Part shown: positions 43,710-51,417 of the stretch, piece by piece
Layout of the letters: every line of letters begins with the position of its first letter
How positions within the stretch are numbered: the first letter of the stretch is position 1
NCBI GenBank assembly: GCA_030123565.1
Contig: CP126122.1
Span: forward strand, 4,044,800-4,108,799
Direction: 5' to 3'
DNA: 64,000 nucleotides
Source of the DNA: Nitrospira sp.
GTDB lineage: Bacteria > Nitrospirota > Nitrospiria > Nitrospirales > Nitrospiraceae
Made by a program: the position numbers and the translations under genes
Notes under the pieces: generated by a model
Told to the model about the DNA's origin: nothing
Seen by the model: the letters and a program-made list of their open reading frames with translations, nothing else
The model's database searches: none

Positions 43710-44711
43710 TCACGGGCAAGAGACGGGGGGTTGGGTGTTGGTCAGGGGTGCCTGGGCATCGGCATTCGCAAGGACTTGGCGCGCCTGGCGCAGGTTTTCT
43801 GTGGCTTTTTCATAGAACTGAGGGTTCAACTCGATTGCTTTCTCGAAGCAGGCTGCCGCTTGTTTCGCGTCCCCCATGCTCAAGATGGCTACCCCTAGGT
43901 TGTTGTAAGCCCGAGGCTCGTCCGTCGCCTTCTTGAACGACTCGAGCGCATCGGCATACCGATGATGATGGGCGTAAGCGACGCCCAGATTGTTATATAA
44001 CTTGGGAGATGGCGAGCCCGTCGCCACTGCCTGCTCATAAGCTCGGATTGCCGCCTCGTGATCTCCACTCAGAGCATATGCCAGACCAAGGTTGTTCAAG
44101 ATGCCTGGTTCGCGTGGGTGTAACGCCAGCGCTGCTTTGTATGCGGCGATGGCGTCGTTGTGCCGTTGCTCCTGGTCATAGGTGAGGCCAAGCAAGTTCT
44201 GTGAAAGCCAGTCGGAGGGATCCAGGGTGATGGCCTTGGTGAGGGTTTCCTCGGCCTCTCGCCACTTGCCTTGTAACAGATAGGCATACCCGATTCCCTG
44301 ATGGGCTGGGGCGGAATTGGGCTCACGTGTCCGCAGATCCTGGAACTGTGTCAGTGCTGGTTCAAACATCCCTTGTTGCAAAAAAAGCTGTCCGAGTTTG
44401 AGGCGGACGCTGTTTCTCGTCGGATCCCCTTTCAGTGCCTTGGTGTAATGAACGCCTGCCAGCGGATAGTTGCGCCGTTGAGCATCCATATCACCTGCGC
44501 GTTCGTGCTCTTCTGCAGTCATCTCGGGAGTTGAGGGATGGGAGTCCTCGAGACTTCCCTGCTCTCCCTTTTGGCGTTCCATGACCTGCCGATACTCGTC
44601 CATATTGAACGACGAGGGTGGGGATTCTTTGGAACCCGCGCACCCGACAAGCATTACTCCGCCAACGAGTAGACTGGCTATGAGCTGTATCCTGAGGAGG
44701 TGAATCAGCAT
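43710..44711 (-). CDS. TPR-repeat lipoprotein (TadD/PilF-like)
   Basis: Lipobox MLVGC with the lipid-bearing Cys at 24. A linker rich in Glu/Pro is followed by about six TPR units (about 90-300: YPLAGVHYTKALKGDPTRNS, REAEETLTKAITLDPSDWLS, HDAIAAYKAALALHPREPGI and others). 333 aa. TPR lipoproteins of this type help assemble type IV or Flp pilus secretins (TadD, PilF). Proximity to the Tad locus (about 4 kb) supports that role but it lies on the opposite strand, outside the operon. Confidence 0.8.
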   Translation of the reverse strand: MLIHLLRIQLIASLLVGGVMLVGCAGSKESPPSSFNMDEYRQVMERQKGEQGSLEDSHPSTPEMTAEEHERAGDMDAQRRNYPLAGVHYTKALKGDPTRNSVRLKLGQLFLQQGMFEPALTQFQDLRTREPNSAPAHQGIGYAYLLQGKWREAEETLTKAITLDPSDWLSQNLLGLTYDQEQRHNDAIAAYKAALALHPREPGILNNLGLAYALSGDHEAAIRAYEQAVATGSPSPKLYNNLGVAYAHHHRYADALESFKKATDEPRAYNNLGVAILSMGDAKQAAACFEKAIELNPQFYEKATENLRQARQVLANADAQAPLTNTQPPVSCP

Positions 44712-44957
44712 GGATGCCCTCGTGTGTAACGTCTGAGCGTGGGTTTTGGTGGTTCATGATTACGTGAACCTCTTCAGTGGTCAAAACAAAATAGACTTTC
44801 CTCCTCACTACCAAATCTCACGAGTCGTCTTTTTTCTTCAATCCTCTGCGGCAGGTAGACCGCAGATCTATTGCCATAGCGCGGCGTCAGGGCCGCATCC
44901 CGAGGCGGTCAAATGCCTAACCAGCTAAAAATACAAGGTTGTTCCGCCTGCACCCTA
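44712..44957. other. Divergent intergenic region
   Basis: Together with the promoter-like site and leader to 45034 this spans 323 bases between the TPR lipoprotein gene and the glycosyltransferase gene. No convincing gene is seen; short frames here lack ribosome sites. Confidence 0.5.
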
Positions 44958-44973
44958 CGGCCCGTGGTTTGCG
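44958..44973 (+). promoter_or_regulatory. Possible sigma54-type promoter of the glycosyltransferase cluster
   Basis: CGGCCCGTGGTTTGCG keeps GG-N10-GC spacing with TTGC, but differs from the consensus at the first and fifth bases. The transcript would start near 44984, about 50 bases before the ATG at 45035. Weaker than the other two sites. Confidence 0.3.
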
Positions 44974-45034
44974 AGAGGAGGAAGCAGAGATGGGGATGGT
45001 TTACGCCGGCCTATGAGGGAGGGGAGACCAATCT

Positions 45035-46255
45035 ATGGCGGATCACGGAAACGAAGAAGAAAACAATGTGGTCGCAGCTCAAACGGTTACCAGCGAGGGT
45101 GCGCCGGAACTCTCGATCGTCATGCCTTGTCTCAATGAAGCCGAGACGATCGGCACGTGCATCCAAAAGGCGCAAGAGTTCCTGCATCAATACCAAGTTG
45201 TCGGGGAAATTGTCGTTGCGGATAACGGAAGCACTGATGGATCACAAGAGATTGCCACGTTAATGGGAGCGCGAGTCGTCCATGTGAAGGCAAAAGGGTA
45301 CGGGAACGCCCTCATGGGCGGTATCACGGCAGCGCGTGGCCGCTACGTCATCATGGGCGACGCGGACGACAGTTACGATTTCCTCGATCTGGGCCGTTTT
45401 GTCGATAGATTGCGGGAAGGCCACGACTTGGTAATGGGCTGTCGTTTGCCCTGGGGAGGCGGAACCATCAAACCTGGAGCCATGCCGTTCCTGCATCGGT
45501 GGTGGGGGAATCCTATGTTCACCGTCATGGCTCGTCGCTGGTTCGGCGCCCCGATCAATGATGTGTACTGCGGGCTGAGAGGATTCTCAAAGGCCCTCTT
45601 TCAACGGCTCAATCTGCGATGTACGGGGATGGAATTCGCCACGGAGATGATTATCAAGTCGAGCCTCTATCGAGAGAAGATTGCGGAGGTGCCGATTACG
45701 CTTCACCCTGATGGGCGCACCATGCATCCTCCCCATCTCAAGACCTATCGTGACGGCTGGCGCACACTCCGATTTTTCCTGATGTACTGCCCGCGATGGT
45801 TATTTGTGATTCCCGGCACGATTCTCATCCTCCTGGGGATGCTCGGCTATGCCGTGGCCATGCCTGGCTTGACGATCCATGGCGTCACGTTCGATGCCCA
45901 CACATTGCTGTTTGCCAGCTTGGCCATTCTCTGCGGATATCAGGCAGTGTTGTTCGCTATTTTCTCCAAGACGTTTGCGGTGAGCGAAGGTTTGATGCCG
46001 GAAGATCCCAAACTGGCGCGGTTCTTCAAGATCATGTATCTCGAACGGGGGTTGCTACTGTCCGGTGCAGGCCTGCTTCTTGGTGTGAGCCTCCTGCTTA
46101 CCGCAGTGCAAGAGTGGAGGCTTGCGGACTTTGGGCAGCTTGATTATGCCAAGACGATGAGACTCGTCGTCCCAGGCGCGACAATAACGGCCCTGAGCTT
46201 CCAAACAATCCTCTCCAGCTTCTTTGTCAGCATCTTGGGGATGCGGCGCCGATGA
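45035..46255 (+). CDS. Family 2 glycosyltransferase, membrane bound
   Basis: Transfers sugar to a lipid or surface acceptor. GT-A domain at about 25-250: LSIVMPCLNEAETIGTC, VADNGSTDGS and the metal-binding GDADDSYDF. It resembles dolichyl-phosphate sugar synthases. The C terminus holds about four membrane helices (about 255-400). 406 aa. The stop overlaps the methyltransferase start (ATGATGA), so the three genes 45035-48547 form one operon. Confidence 0.9.
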   Translation: MADHGNEEENNVVAAQTVTSEGAPELSIVMPCLNEAETIGTCIQKAQEFLHQYQVVGEIVVADNGSTDGSQEIATLMGARVVHVKAKGYGNALMGGITAARGRYVIMGDADDSYDFLDLGRFVDRLREGHDLVMGCRLPWGGGTIKPGAMPFLHRWWGNPMFTVMARRWFGAPINDVYCGLRGFSKALFQRLNLRCTGMEFATEMIIKSSLYREKIAEVPITLHPDGRTMHPPHLKTYRDGWRTLRFFLMYCPRWLFVIPGTILILLGMLGYAVAMPGLTIHGVTFDAHTLLFASLAILCGYQAVLFAIFSKTFAVSEGLMPEDPKLARFFKIMYLERGLLLSGAGLLLGVSLLLTAVQEWRLADFGQLDYAKTMRLVVPGATITALSFQTILSSFFVSILGMRRR

Positions 46256-46977
46256 TGAATGACTCGATTGTTTCCTCAGAGTTCAACCAATATGCGGGTG
46301 ACTACGACCGGATGTTGGCCGAAGGCCTGGTGGTATCCGGAGAGGGGAAAGACTACTTTGCCCGGGGTCGCATTGAGTGGTTGAAAACGTGCGTAGATGA
46401 ATTGCACCTGTCTCCGAAGCGGATCATGGATTATGGATGTGGGACAGGGATAGCCGCACCTTTGCTCCTTGAACGCTTCGGTGCCGAGTCTGTTGTCGGG
46501 CTCGATCCTTCAGCGATGTTGCTGGATCTAGCCGCACGTAGCTACGGCTCTTCGCGTACGACATTCCGACAGATTCACCAGTACCGCCCGCATGAAGAGG
46601 TCGATCTCGTTTACTGTAACGGTGTGTTTCATCACATTCCGATAGCCAAACGGGGGATGGTGGCGCAGTACATCTGGAGGTCGCTGCAACCAGCCGGCTA
46701 CTTTGCTTTCTGGGAAAACAACCCTTGGAATCCAGGCACGCGATACGTCATGAGTCGGATTCCGTTTGATAGGGACGCCGTGACCTTGACAGCTCCCGAG
46801 GCGTGCAATCTGCTCCAGTCGGCTGGTTTTCATATCGTGAGGACCGACTACCTCTTTATCTTCCCGAAAAGTCTCAGCCTATTCCGTTGGATGGAGCCAT
46901 ATCTGTCAAGATTTCCCTTTGGCGCGCAGTATCTCGTGCTCGCTCGCAAGGCAGGGAGCGCCGCGAACTATGCATAG
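46252..46977 (+). CDS. Class I SAM-dependent methyltransferase
   Basis: Motif I MDYGCGTGIAAPLLLERFG near residue 62, beta-2 end VVGLDPSAMLLDLAA, and post-motif DLVYCNGVFHHIP. 241 aa; soluble. Two adjacent ATGs (46252, 46255) at the glycosyltransferase stop. Likely methylates a sugar or lipid intermediate made by the adjacent glycosyltransferase (inference). Confidence 0.87.
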   Translation: MMNDSIVSSEFNQYAGDYDRMLAEGLVVSGEGKDYFARGRIEWLKTCVDELHLSPKRIMDYGCGTGIAAPLLLERFGAESVVGLDPSAMLLDLAARSYGSSRTTFRQIHQYRPHEEVDLVYCNGVFHHIPIAKRGMVAQYIWRSLQPAGYFAFWENNPWNPGTRYVMSRIPFDRDAVTLTAPEACNLLQSAGFHIVRTDYLFIFPKSLSLFRWMEPYLSRFPFGAQYLVLARKAGSAANYA

Positions 46978-48547
46978 AGACGAACACCTTCCAATAGGAA
47001 ATACGATGGCCCCTCCCTCCATGATCGAGGCAGGTCTCACGAGACATCGATTGGCTGCCTGGTTGCGTCAGCATGAAGAGACCATCAGGCGGGTGGGCAT
47101 TCTAGCGATTCTCTACCTCATTCCTGCGATGTGGATCCTCCAGCCGGTCATCATCGATCCCGATATTTGGTGGCACCTAGAGACGGGAAAATGGATCGTG
47201 GAGCATGGCACAGTCCCGGCGACGGATCCCTTTTCAGCCTATGGTGAGGGCAAACCGTGGATTGCATACAGCTGGTTGTTCGAAATCGGAATATATAAGC
47301 TAGTGCAGGTGTGCGGAGAGGCAGGAATTCTCCTGTACACCCTGCTCGGAAGCTGGATGATCATGCTGGTGCTGCATTGGATCATTGGGACGCGCATCCA
47401 GAGCTTTATAGTGGTCTGCGGGTTAATGACCGTATCTGTGATCGCACTCTCGAAGCTGTTCACACCACGACCCTGGTTGTTGACGATTCTCTTCTTTGCC
47501 ATCACGCTAGAAGCCGTGTTGTCGCTTCGGGAAGGCAAGCAATCACGGATTGTCTGGTTCCTTCCGGCCGTATTTGTCGTATGGGCCAATATTCATATCC
47601 AATTCATCTATGGACTGGGTCTGCTTGGCCTCGCCTGTACCGCGCCAGCGATCGATCGGTTGGTCTATCGAGGCAGGCAGCATCAGCCGGCTATGGACTG
47701 GGGATCCAAGTCTTGGAGAAACCTCATTGGACTGACAGTATTCTGTATATTGAGCACGCTGCTGACACCGCACCACGTGAAGCTGTATGCGGTTGTTGCC
47801 GAACTGTCAGCCCAGACCGGTATGTGGGAGTACACGCAGGAGATGCAAGCTCCGGCTTTTCGTACGGCTGCCGACTGGGCGATGCTGGCGGTATTTTGTG
47901 TTGCCCTCATTCAGCTGGGGCGTCGGCTTTTGATTGTGTCATCGTTCGAGGTGTTGCTCCTGATAGCAGCGGCTGCTTCGGCCTTTCGTGGCCAGAGAGA
48001 TGTCTGGTTCCTGATCCTGGCATCGCTCGTGGTCCTGGTAACTGGGCAGCGGCGTGAAAGAATAGTGAGGTGGGCCATAGTGCCTCGCGGCGGACTTGCG
48101 CCTGTGTGTATCGCCGTTGCCATCGGATCGATCCTCATTCTGGGATATCGGGGAATCTCAGAAGCTGAGATTCAACACAACACTGAAAAGCTATATCCCA
48201 TCGCGGCAGCAGCGTTTGTCGAACGACAACAGTATGCCGGTCCGCTCTACAACCATTTCAACTGGGGCGGCTATCTCATCAGGCGGCTTCCGCATTTGAA
48301 AGTGTCAATGGATGGAAGGGCGAACGTTCATGGCGATGAACGGATCAAGCAGTCACTTGCGACCTGGGAAGGGGGCCCACATTGGAACAACGATCCTGAT
48401 CTCAACCAGGCGGCCCTTGTGATTGCGAGTCGGCACCATGCACTGACCTCAATCCTTCAGCTCGATCCGCGATTTCGGCTCACCTATCAAGACGACACTT
48501 CGTCGGTGTTTATCAGAGTAGCCTCCGCAGCTCACCACTCAAATTAG
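46970..48547 (+). CDS. Polytopic membrane protein, glycosyltransferase-like
   Basis: 525 aa; the start MHRDEHLPIGN overlaps the methyltransferase stop by 8 bases. About ten to eleven hydrophobic helices run from about 45 to 405. The first loop has DPDIWWHLETGKWIVEHG, with an acidic pair as in GT-C (lipid-linked sugar) enzymes, and DPFSAYGEGKPWIAYSWLFE. A soluble C-terminal region (about 420-525) carries SMDGRANVHGDERI. The pattern resembles a GT-C-type membrane transferase, but the family is not certain. Confidence 0.75.
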   Translation: MHRDEHLPIGNTMAPPSMIEAGLTRHRLAAWLRQHEETIRRVGILAILYLIPAMWILQPVIIDPDIWWHLETGKWIVEHGTVPATDPFSAYGEGKPWIAYSWLFEIGIYKLVQVCGEAGILLYTLLGSWMIMLVLHWIIGTRIQSFIVVCGLMTVSVIALSKLFTPRPWLLTILFFAITLEAVLSLREGKQSRIVWFLPAVFVVWANIHIQFIYGLGLLGLACTAPAIDRLVYRGRQHQPAMDWGSKSWRNLIGLTVFCILSTLLTPHHVKLYAVVAELSAQTGMWEYTQEMQAPAFRTAADWAMLAVFCVALIQLGRRLLIVSSFEVLLLIAAAASAFRGQRDVWFLILASLVVLVTGQRRERIVRWAIVPRGGLAPVCIAVAIGSILILGYRGISEAEIQHNTEKLYPIAAAAFVERQQYAGPLYNHFNWGGYLIRRLPHLKVSMDGRANVHGDERIKQSLATWEGGPHWNNDPDLNQAALVIASRHHALTSILQLDPRFRLTYQDDTSSVFIRVASAAHHSN

Positions 48548-48762
48548 TCCGTTCGGGAATCCACCAGAAGGTACGCGGCACCTTCGCGCAATCAGTCTTG
48601 TCCTGCTCCAAGTCGCTGCCCCATTCGCCTTTCTGCTGCGGTAGGCGAGCCGCATCTATTCACACATCGCGACCAGAGTCACTGCGGCATCCATGCCGCA
48701 TTTCAAAAAAGCCGTGAAGGAGAAGGGAGCGATTTTTCTATCAAATCGATCCATGCGAGGAC
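48548..48762. other. Gap upstream of the pilus locus
   Basis: With the promoter and leader this region extends to 48945 (398 bases). No gene is recognised; it holds the sigma54-like site at 48763-48778. Confidence 0.5.
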
Positions 48763-48778
48763 TGGCCGAGGGCTTGCA
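48763..48778 (+). promoter_or_regulatory. Putative sigma54 promoter of the Flp/Tad locus
   Basis: TGGCCGAGGGCTTGCA matches the RpoN consensus (TGGCAC-N5-TTGCW) in spacing and in all but two bases of the core. The transcript would start near 48790 and leave a leader of about 155 bases before the flp pilin ATG. Confidence 0.55.
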
Positions 48779-48945
48779 CTAGGTCTGGCCATGCGAACCG
48801 CCTCTCAGGCAAAGCCGACCCGGGTGAAGGAGGTGAGGGAATTCCCGATGCGTACGGTGAAGGAACCTGAGAGGCAGAGACGCACCCTGTGCTGTAGAGG
48901 TCGCGTGTCATAACCAATTCAATGCCCAAAAGAAAGGTGAGGACC

Positions 48946-49122
48946 ATGTTGAATGCGATTCGTCGGTTCATGAAAGAAGAAGAGGGCGCAGTGGCTACGG
49001 AATATGTGTTGCTGCTCGTATTGATCGGCTTGGCGTTCTTTCTGGGCGCCAGGACGCTCGGGAACACAATAAGCAACATTTTCAATACGACTGCAACCAA
49101 CCTAAATACGGCTGCCAGCTAA
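48946..49122 (+). CDS. flp: Flp/type IVb pilin
   Basis: Major subunit of the Tad pilus. Start MLNAIRRFMKEEEG (58 aa) has GGTGAGGA upstream; the in-frame ATG at 48922 would add eight residues without a site. The prepilin cleavage site is G^AVATEYVLLL, with the E5 and Y6 typical of the Flp motif, then a hydrophobic stem and a short Thr/Asn-rich tail. Processing is expected by the TadV peptidase encoded downstream. Confidence 0.93.
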   Translation: MLNAIRRFMKEEEGAVATEYVLLLVLIGLAFFLGARTLGNTISNIFNTTATNLNTAAS

Positions 49123-49139
49123 GCAGACGCAATGGGCTC

Positions 49140-49171
49140 GGAGGGGGGATCATCTCATGGATCCCTCTTCC
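49140..49171 (+). terminator. Strong hairpin after the flp gene
   Basis: GGAGGGGGGATC (49140-49151) pairs with GATCCCTCTTCC (49160-49171) over 12 positions with two G-U pairs; loop of 8. There is no T run, so it may act as a partial terminator or as a 3' stabiliser that raises pilin mRNA relative to the rest of the operon. Confidence 0.55.
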
Positions 49172-49311
49172 GATACCCTCCGTTCTGAGGGAAGGCATCC
49201 TCTCCCTCGGAGGAATAGGCAGGAGAACGGTTCCATGAGACGCTTGTCTGAACAGGGCGAATAGGCGAAACCATTACCTAAAAGACTCTCGAGCGAGGAA
49301 GCAAGGGGCAC

Positions 49312-49833
49312 ATGGAGAACGGCATCATCTATCTTATCCTTTTTATCGCCTTGACCACCGCCGCTTTCACTGATCTGCGAGGAGGAAAGATTCCCAACTG
49401 GATCACGGTTCCCACCATGGCCACTGGCTTGGCTTTCCATGCAGCCATGAATGGCGTTAACGGATTGACCCACAGCGCGAAGGGTCTCGGGGTTGGATTT
49501 GTGCTCTTGATTCTATTCTATGCGGCGGGAGGGTTTGGTGCGGGAGACGTCAAGCTTGTCGCAGCAACCGGGAGTTTGCTCGGACCGGCTGACATTCTTT
49601 CGGCGGTCTGGACCGCGGTGATTATCGGAGGACTCTCAGCCGTAGGCCTTCTCATCATTCGCTTGGGGTGGGGAGGCATGGTCCAGTGGATCTGGTCCTG
49701 GTTGAAGACCTTGGTGCTGTTGGGCGGCAAGCCGCCTGTCCTTCCAAGCAGGGAGAACCGATTGGTATTGCGGTATGCCCCGATATTCGCCCTTGGAACA
49801 CTCATGTCGCTGGCTCTGCCCTACATTGAGTAG
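49312..49833 (+). CDS. tadV/cpaA: Prepilin peptidase (A24 family)
   Basis: Cleaves the Flp prepilin. Six-helix membrane protein (173 aa) with the two active-site aspartates in FTDLRGGKIPNW (about residue 21) and GAGDVKL (about residue 80). It lacks the N-terminal methylase domain, as usual for TadV. Confidence 0.92.
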   Translation: MENGIIYLILFIALTTAAFTDLRGGKIPNWITVPTMATGLAFHAAMNGVNGLTHSAKGLGVGFVLLILFYAAGGFGAGDVKLVAATGSLLGPADILSAVWTAVIIGGLSAVGLLIIRLGWGGMVQWIWSWLKTLVLLGGKPPVLPSRENRLVLRYAPIFALGTLMSLALPYIE

Positions 49834-49880
49834 TGGTAGTGCGTGCGACGGCGCCCTGATGTTTTGAAGAGGAGGAACTC

Positions 49881-50735
49881 ATGCAACGGTATCGGCCGAT
49901 GTTCTTTTTCGCGATTGCCTTTCTGCTGGCCACGGGAACGAGTGTGCTGGTGTTCTCCTGGCTCAAGCAGCAGGCGGCGAATTTTTCTCAGCCTGTCTTT
50001 GCGAGTGAACCGAAGATGGTTGCCGTGGCAGCAGCCGATATCGCCTGGGGAACCAAGTTGAATCCAGATATGGTCAAGCTCGTTCCCTACACGGAAGGCA
50101 CGGCTCCGGATGGGCACTTCAATTCGGTCGAGAGCCTTGCCGGGCGCGTGTTGCTGATGCCGGTCCGGCATCAAGAGCCCTTCATTGATTCAAAGTTGGC
50201 TCCGGTCGGGGGCGCTGGCGGTGTGGCGGGCATCTTGGATCCAGCCAAACGTGCCATGTCGGTGCGAGTCGACGATGTAATCGGCGTGGCCGGATTCATC
50301 AAGCCGTCCGACCGGGTTGATGTGATGGTCACCGTGGATGCGACAGGATCCAACAGCCACTCGGTCACCAAGATGATCTTGGAGCATATCAAGGTGTTGG
50401 CAGCCGGGACCGAAATGGTGCGCGGCGCCAAAGAGGAAGAGGCCAAACTGGTTCAAGTCGTGACGCTCGAGGTGGATGTGGTGGAGGCAGAGAAGCTGGC
50501 ACTCGCATCCAATCAGGGGAAGTTGCGGCTCGCATTACGGAATCCACTGAACACAGAACAGATCCTGACCCATGGTGCAACGATTGGAGGACTGCTCGCC
50601 TCCTATCGTCCGAAGGCACCTCCAAAGCCGGCTGCTGAGGAGGAATTCACGCGTGAGCAGGTAGAGGTCATCAAGGGGGGAACCATCCTCAAAGGCGGAG
50701 CTGGGCACAATAGAGACGCGAGATCAAAGTACTAA
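49881..50735 (+). CDS. cpaB/rcpC: Flp pilus assembly protein, periplasmic SAF-domain subunit
   Basis: N-terminal membrane anchor (about 8-28), SAF domain (about 45-110: VAVAAADIAWGTKLNPDMVK) and the RcpC-type region (AKRAMSVRVDDVIGVAGFIK, then PSDRVDVMVT). Works with the secretin CpaC in the outer part of the Tad machine. 284 aa; a charged C-terminal tail. Confidence 0.9.
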   Translation: MQRYRPMFFFAIAFLLATGTSVLVFSWLKQQAANFSQPVFASEPKMVAVAAADIAWGTKLNPDMVKLVPYTEGTAPDGHFNSVESLAGRVLLMPVRHQEPFIDSKLAPVGGAGGVAGILDPAKRAMSVRVDDVIGVAGFIKPSDRVDVMVTVDATGSNSHSVTKMILEHIKVLAAGTEMVRGAKEEEAKLVQVVTLEVDVVEAEKLALASNQGKLRLALRNPLNTEQILTHGATIGGLLASYRPKAPPKPAAEEEFTREQVEVIKGGTILKGGAGHNRDARSKY

Positions 50736-50758
50736 CAAACTGAAAATGGGGGGACACC

Positions 50759-51391
50759 ATGCAGGTCAAGAACCGAGCAAACCGAAAGGCACGGGTGATG
50801 GAAACGGGACGTATCGCCGTAATCGTGGGACTGGTCTTCATCGGACCGGTCGCAGCTGATGCAGGTCCGGACACGCTGACCTATACCGCGAAACATACCA
50901 ACGAGGTCCAGCAAATGAAAATCGCTGTCGGTAAAAGCGTGATCGTCGACGTGCCTGTCCCGATCAAGCGCGCCTCGCTCGCCAACCCCGATATCGCCGA
51001 TGCGATTGTGCTAAGCCCGAGACAGATTTATGTGACAGGCAAAGGGTTCGGGATGACCAATCTGACGTTGTGGGGAAAGGATGAGCAGGTCATGTCGGTC
51101 TTTGATGTGGAGGTCGGCATGGATGTAACGACTTTGAAAACCCGGTTGCACTCCCTGCTTCCCGATGAAGAGGGGATTCAAGTCCTGTCGACCAACGACC
51201 ATGTCACGCTGACCGGCACCGTCTCGAGTTCGAATCGGCTGACTCAGGCAGCGGCAGTGGCTGAAGCGTTTGCACCGAAGAAGGTCATCAACTTTTTGAA
51301 AGTGCATCCGGAGCTGCGCGAAGAGGTTCCCCCGTCCGTCGTGGTTGAAGTGATCAAGGGAACATCTGTGAGCCACGTCACGCCGAAGTAA
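50759..51391 (+). CDS. Secretin N-domain-only paralogue of CpaC
   Basis: Signal peptide (about 18-36) followed by the N-terminal pilus assembly domain found in CpaC/RcpA (VGKSVIVDVPVPIKRASLAN, IVLSPRQIYVTGKGFGMTNL, then LHSLLPDEEGIQV and a BON-like segment). It ends at 210 aa, before the secretin pore domain. The next gene is the full CpaC with the same N-terminal sequence pattern, so the two probably arose by tandem duplication with loss of the pore. It might cap or line the secretin, or bind CpaB. A GGGGGGACACC ribosome site precedes the ATG. Confidence 0.85.
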   Translation: MQVKNRANRKARVMETGRIAVIVGLVFIGPVAADAGPDTLTYTAKHTNEVQQMKIAVGKSVIVDVPVPIKRASLANPDIADAIVLSPRQIYVTGKGFGMTNLTLWGKDEQVMSVFDVEVGMDVTTLKTRLHSLLPDEEGIQVLSTNDHVTLTGTVSSSNRLTQAAAVAEAFAPKKVINFLKVHPELREEVPPSVVVEVIKGTSVSHVTPK

Positions 51392-51417
51392 CGAATCGAA
51401 CGAGGGGAGGAACACCT

